A stretch of DNA of 64,000 bases from Phascolomyces articulosus. Lineage: Eukaryota > Mucoromycota > Mucoromycetes > Mucorales > Lichtheimiaceae. The translations under genes were made by a program, and so were the position numbers. The notes below the pieces were generated by a model that was not told the DNA's origin, ran no database searches, and saw nothing but the letters and a program-made list of their open reading frames with translations. The stretch spans positions 310,001-374,000 of the forward strand of contig JAIXMP010000033.1 in NCBI GenBank assembly GCA_025677815.1, written 5' to 3'. Below are positions 56,936 to 64,000 of this stretch, in pieces. How positions within the stretch are numbered: position 1 is the stretch's first letter; every line of letters starts with the position of its first letter.

Positions 56936-59421
56936 ATGCATTTCATTTTTGAAGCTTTTCATCGAAGGGTGAGTGTCTATTCTTCTATACCTGTGATATG
57001 ATACAGAACAGACAATCGACGGCGTATTTTTCTAACTTTTGCATTATTATTAGCCTTTGGAGTCAAAAGGGTTCACATATTTTCGAGTTGCTTCGGCTGT
57101 CATATTTGGGGTTTTATTTGTAGTTTATTGTGGCTATTTGATAAATCAGGTATTTTATCTCTTTTTTTGCTTGTTTCAACGTGATCATCTGTGTAATATA
57201 TGAAATGGGATTGACTGATTGATCGTATGTATGTCGGTCTTTTTTTTTTCAATATTGGGATCATCGATCGTTCATTCTTTTCGTCGTCGTTGTCGTCATT
57301 CAACCCATCAAACACACATATACACATACAACTCGACTTGAAATATAAAGATGACGTACGATAAACCATTACTACGATTATCACGAGAAGATATGGAAAA
57401 ACCTTATCCAGCACCGTATATTGAAATGTGTTCACAGAACAGTACAATGACTGTGGTTCAATGTGATTTAATGTATATGAATTGGTCTATGTCCACTATA
57501 CCCAATTGTTACGACTATATTCAAATGGGAGACAATAATGGAGATCCATCCAAATGTTATTTATTTCGGGCCAGTGATGCCATTAATTTTGGTATCTTGA
57601 AGAGTGATTATGATCAAAGCAGTCCCGATATTCGACGTATTGATATATATTGGAAAATTGATTCTATTGTCAACGTGTCCATTGCTTCTGTTTCTGTTCC
57701 TTCGATTTCCATGGAGTTATATAATCCTAGTTTTAATCGATGGGATGAAATTCCTGAAGAAGAAATGATCCCTCAACAGGTAAGAAAATATGATGAAACA
57801 AGTCATGTTTTTTCTTTCTATTACCAGGGTCAATATATATAGAAAAAGAAGATTCAACTCTCTCCTTTTCTATATCCCCCCTTTTATTTGTTGATGTAAA
57901 CATAAACTTTATGAATCTTGATTATGTATTTTCTGATGCAAAACCAATCATGGTAATTTATATTTATAGGCACAATATTTCAGAGATATGGTGCTTGGTA
58001 ATGATCGATCCTCGACTTCACAAAATACAACCACTACCGTCTTTTTTACACCTCATTTATATCGTGCCATTCGACCACGCGACCCATTATCATTATTAGG
58101 TTTTGTAAGTGATCAACCCATCCATTTATCTATATATTATATAAGTAGATGATGGGAGTATAGTAAGAAGAAAGAAAGAGGAAAAAGGAGGAAAAACCAG
58201 ATATACAAAGGAGGGTAAGCTTATTAATCCTCTATATAGGAACCAAAATATGTTGAGATCCCCACATTAAAATCCATTCAATTGGATTGGCCATTACAGC
58301 AAAATATTAATATCACAAGAGGCGTAAGGAGCTTTTTTAATCGAAAATGTGTGTGTGTAACCATTGAACCATTTACTCATTTTATTATAAATTAGGATTA
58401 TCATGGTCTTTTCAATGTTCAATTATCAAAAGCAAGTTATGATGTTCAGGTAAAATAGTTAGGTAGATAGATAGTAGATATAGATCATATAGAAGGTATA
58501 TTCATACAACATGACAAATTTATTTTTTAATAGACAGAACAGAGACAGCATACATTATTAGCTGCCGTTGCATTGGCTGGTGGTGCTTATGGCGTATTAA
58601 CAACTTTATATATTCTATTATTCGGTATGATTCGGCATGCTCCATTTGGACTTGCCAATCAACTTCCCATGGCTACGATTCGCGGAGTCGAGAAAATTAA
58701 GCAACACCGCAAAAATAGCCGACTGGATGAAAACAACAATAGCAATCAAAACTATAACAACAAACCCAATATTTTTGTACGATTTTTTCAACGTCCTCCT
58801 AAACCCAGTCAACATCTTTTAGATGATGTGTCAGCACCTGCTAAATCAGATACCCCTCCTCCTCCACCTCATCCTTCTTCTAATACATCTACTCATGAAA
58901 CAAAACGAGATTCCTTGATGATTGAGCAATATCAGCAACAACATGCCATGGTATCTTTACCTACGCCCGCCTTTTCACAACAAAGCGATGAAGGAAGTTC
59001 AACAAGGTTTCAAGGAACATGGGATCGTTACTATTATAGTGCCAATCTTGCTACTACGGGTGCTGGTGGCGCCACGACTGCTGAGCAACTTTCAAATTCA
59101 AGTATGCATAGTTTACCAATGTCACAAGAGCCCCCACATAATTTATTGATGGCGGTTGATCAAGTACAACGTGAACAAAGAGATACTGCGGCCAAAGCAG
59201 CACAAATTGAACAACGGTTATTGGAATTACAAGAAGTTTTACGAGCTTATTATATTAATATGGATTATTTGGATCAACAAAGAAATTTAAGAAGACGGGG
59301 TCGACAGCGTTCAGTTTATTATGATAAACGATCCAATAGTATAGAAGGAGGTTGGCTTTTTGATACAGATGATGATGATGATTCAATACATAAATCTTCT
59401 CCTTCTTCCCGTCCTCATTAA
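56936..59421 (+). CDS. two-pass membrane protein of unknown function
   Basis: Exons 56,936-56,968, 57,054-57,149, 57,351-57,779, 57,970-58,104, 58,240-58,323, 58,396-58,449 and 58,534-59,421 join in phase 0 at every junction, giving 572 aa. A first transmembrane helix (VASAVIFGVLFVVYCGYLI, ~residues 21-40) is followed by a ~245-residue domain with several Cys and N-x-S/T sites (CSQNSTMTVVQCDLMYMNWS), probably lumenal or extracellular. A second helix follows (LLAAVALAGGAYGVLTTLYI plus LLFG). The long cytosolic tail is rich in Q, N, S and P (PPPPPHPSS) with a short predicted coil (QREQRDTAAKAAQIEQRLLE) and an acidic C terminus. No enzyme motif is seen. It could be a plasma-membrane or Golgi receptor or scaffold. 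The short first exon (11 codons) is the least certain part. Confidence 0.75.
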
Positions 59422-59525
59422 AAAACAAAACAAAAAATAAAATAAAGAACAATAACAAAAAAAAGAGCAAAAAGCAAAAGAAAGATGAATTGATTGAATG
59501 AATAATTGGAAATGATGCAAAAATT

Positions 59526-60044
59526 TTAAAGTAAAGAAGAACCCCATCGTTCTGTTGCTGGTCGATAAACAGGTGTCATACCTGAACAGACATTAGTGGA
59601 ATGTTCATTGGCAGACTTGACAACAGATGTTGCATAGCTACCATTTACATTAGAATGAGCAAGTGTCATACTTAATGGTGGAGTAGTGGATCGTGGCGGT
59701 AAATGATGATTATTATTGTTATGGGATAGTTGGTTTGGTATGAAATAAGATTCTGTGAATACAGGTGTCTGCTCTTGTTGTTGCTGTTGTTGAAGATGAG
59801 AGGATGGATGATGATGTCGTTTGGTTGCTATAGGTGTAATAATGGGTCGATTGTTATTATTTGTAGGGAAGGTGATATCCTATAATAGCAATGAAAAGAT
59901 TATTGCTTAGTCAATGATATAATTAATTATATATATCACCATTCAAATGAAATGCTATACCAATTCAAGGGAATCATCATTTTTTCGTTTTTTATTATTG
60001 GATGAGAAGCAATCCATAGGTGTTGTTGCTGATGATGGTGTCAT
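59526..60044 (-). CDS. small low-complexity, probably nuclear protein
   Basis: Exon 1 is 60,044-59,961 and exon 2 is 59,879-59,526, giving 145 aa. A basic cluster (NNKKRKNDD, ~residues 16-24) could serve as a nuclear localisation signal. The rest is rich in N, H, Q, T and P, with a Q run (LQQQQQQEQTP) and repeats of the form S/T-x-TP (TTPPLS, GMTPVYRPAT), possible proline-directed kinase sites. The C terminus is ATERWGSSLL. No domain recognised. The gene is divergent from DIM1 with 203 bp between start codons and convergent with the membrane-protein gene (104 bp between stops). Confidence 0.6.
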
Positions 60045-60247
60045 GAGAAAATAATAAATTTGAAGGAAAAATAATAAAAAAAGCGAATGAAGAGAGAGAA
60101 GAAAAGTGGCCAAAGCAGACCAAATAAATTGCTCTTTTTATAATTTGATTAGAAAACTCCGCTTGGCATATTTTTTTTTTGGTTCTGTTTTTTTTTTTTT
60201 TTTTTGCTTGCTTGATTTCCTTTCTCTCCCAATAACTTTTATTCATA

Positions 60248-61663
<1,416 letters not shown>

Positions 61664-64000
61664 ACTGTATTATTTCTTGTTGTATCCTACCATTTTTTTG
61701 CATTTGTCTATTTTTTTCAATAATCATATTTATATAACACATTCTATTACTTTTAGTTCATATAAAAATTAAAGCATCATTTTATTACCACATGAACGAG
61801 ATGTTTTTTTTTACGTAGAGGAAAGGAACATTGAGTGAGTTCCTTTAATAACTGTGGTGGTTGTTTAGTCATGCATGGACCGAATTATATATCTTTCTCC
61901 CCACATGCGACTGTTTCCTTTTTCTTTTTGTATATTTATCATTTTTCTTAATAAAAAAAATTGAGATTCATCTACCATGTTTCTCTTTATCCTTGATTTT
62001 ATAATAGATGGATAGCCAACAAAGTAAATATTGCACGCGCCCACCAATTTCAGGTGAATGACACAAAAGTTACACAGGGATCATTTTATAGGTATAGTAA
62101 GAATAAACACGAGTGAAAGACCTTGTTAGCCTTATGTCAGAACATGAATGGGATGGTATGTGAGACACTGACAACATCTTCAAATGTATTTTGATGCCAA
62201 CTTGAGACTAGACTTTATTGTGCCACAGTGATCCAGTCTTCATCACCAGTACTTTGGAAATGCTATTTATTCTTAGCATGTTATCATGATGATCAGATGG
62301 TGGAGTATTCAAAACACAATGTTTATAACAAAACTAAAATTTTCTTACATCCTAGAAATCAAAATAGAAAAATTCAATGTGCCGCCGTTGCCTCTTGAAG
62401 AGGAGATCGAGAAGCACAACATGGGGAGATTCTCCTCTCTCCTATATATTTAACATATTCTCTTTAATCATGTTCTTTTTTATTTGGCAGTTTTGAACTC
62501 GAAATATAATCTTTACATGAACTCGTGTGTATTATCCAAACTGCTCATGTCAAATTATTCAATAGAAAACAACAATCATTTGGCTAAAGCAGGACAGGGA
62601 TTCATTCTTCTATTAAATAAAAGAGTTACTTTAATACATTTTTCCCGTCAATAACTGAATGAAAAGTTATATAAATTCTAAAGAAAGTGTAGCTGGGCAT
62701 GAGGAAGGTGAGGATCAAGAAGTCTGGATAATAGATAAATAAATGCTTCAAATCATGCTAGAAAGAAATACCGTAACTAATAAAATCAAGTTAGTAAAAA
62801 TCTTTGAAATCAAATAAAGTTCTAAAATGTTTGCCACTTTACACAACAATATTACTATCTTAACTATACAGTAGGTACACTTTTTTTTATGAAGCTAGAC
62901 AATTGATGAGGACAGTGATGTTGATCGCTGACAATTTTTTTCAGTTGAATGACTAACATTGTGCGTTGATAGACATTTGCGAAATGTAAGCATCTATAAA
63001 TGCTATCCAAGATTAAATATAGACCATTAGGATGATAAAAGAGAAAGAAGCAAACACACATAAGAAAAATGGCTAGGTGATACACAAATGGATAAAGCAA
63101 GTATGTATTTTGATGCTCAGAAACATGGCCATACGCGTATTATTATTAATGAGGAGCATAAAATGTCTTTTTGGTTATGAAACGTGAATAACATTTCGCT
63201 CAGGTGATATAGTCTGTGATAATGATAATGATGATGATGATGGTGAGAACAGACTCTATTTTTACTGATTTAAGAATGGATATGTGCATATATTTACGGA
63301 TTGCCACATGAAAAAAAAAGGTTTGTGTGTGTGTTTCACTATTCAACGTAGAGATAGACACCTTTTAGCAACGATTCATAAATTCCCAAGAATGTGGAAC
63401 ATGGGTAAAATTAAGAATATTTTCTTTAGTATGGGATAGCATTATTCACCATGCAAAAAGCATTGCTATGAGAAAAACAATCAAATTTTGAACTATCTGA
63501 TGTTTTTTACTCATTTTGCATATAAATATATGCAGGACATTTATAGATAACTTAATAATTTACACAGATTCTTCTCAATATTATAAAACGATAGCCTACT
63601 TTTCTTTCCCCAATCCCCATTTATTTTAAGTTATTTTAATAATGATCACACACCCAAAAAAAAAAAGAGAAAGCGTGATGTCCACAGGTTGGCACGACAA
63701 TTCACTCACTTTAAATTTTTTTTAATATAGTTTTCTCTATGAATTACATCAAACGGTTCGCATAAACAGTTATGCAAAATAATTGAAGTATAAAAAAAAA
63801 GGCGTAAACCGCTCATCTATTTTTTTATGTTATCATTCTATTAACTGTCGCTTGTATAAAAAAAAGTATAACAAGTATGATGATAATGATCTACAATATA
63901 AAGTAGATAAGAGAAAGGGGGGTGAAAGAAGAACTGAGAACTCACTATGGGATTACGTGTTAGGAAAGAACAACGAAATAAAATAAGGGGTGGTGTTAGG
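61664..64000. other. intergenic to window end, no gene seen
   Basis: About 2.3 kb of AT-rich sequence with short, low-complexity open frames only (for example 62,864-63,100 minus and 63,783-63,986 plus). A gene may continue beyond the right edge. Confidence 0.5.

Overview
This AT-rich, intron-rich window is fungal nuclear DNA. Introns are mostly 50-110 nt with GTRNGT-like donors and YAG acceptors. The gene families (an F-box protein with short exons, HSPA12-like Hsp70s, two peroxisomal acyl-CoA oxidases, DGAT1, Spo7, SDHAF4, DIM1) and the style of the transposon remnants suggest an early-diverging, Mucoromycota/Mucorales-type fungus. This assignment is inference; no rRNA or other marker gene is present to name a species.

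Region 1 (1-33 kb) is accessory and rearranged. It holds an F-box gene with an in-frame stop, a decayed AT-hook transposon-like gene with a second partial copy, three HSPA12-like genes (A minus 10.6-12.7 kb, B plus 23.8-25.9 kb, C minus 27.7-29.8 kb), and an 11-exon gene of unknown function (16.7-19.2 kb) with a scrambled inverted partial duplicate at 13.8-14.7 kb. It also holds a tandem direct repeat, remnants of LINE ORF2 and of a Tc1/mariner-IS630-type transposase, and several MITE-like inverted-repeat elements. Gene B looks like a mosaic of A-like and C-like segments, and all three Hsp70 genes carry the same 9-bp motif about 160 bp upstream of the start codon.

Region 2 (33-51 kb) is a conserved metabolic block. 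It contains methylthioribulose-1-phosphate dehydratase (methionine salvage), two tandem acyl-CoA oxidase paralogues (peroxisomal beta-oxidation, both ending in a PTS1 signal), DGAT1 (triacylglycerol synthesis) divergent from SDHAF4 (complex II assembly), and Spo7 (regulatory subunit of the Nem1-Spo7 phosphatase that activates lipin). Between the two oxidases lies an intact ORF1-only LINE-like insertion flanked by an exact 14-bp direct repeat, reminiscent of mammalian half-L1 (HAL1) elements.

Region 3 (51-64 kb) starts with about 6 kb of gene-poor DNA containing one MITE-like element. It continues with a two-pass membrane protein of unknown function, a small low-complexity basic protein, and DIM1, the 18S rRNA dimethyladenosine transferase. 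The last 2.3 kb holds no recognisable gene.

Exon structures for the main genes were worked out by hand. In each case splice sites, reading phase and, where available, paralogue comparison agree. None has been checked against transcripts.
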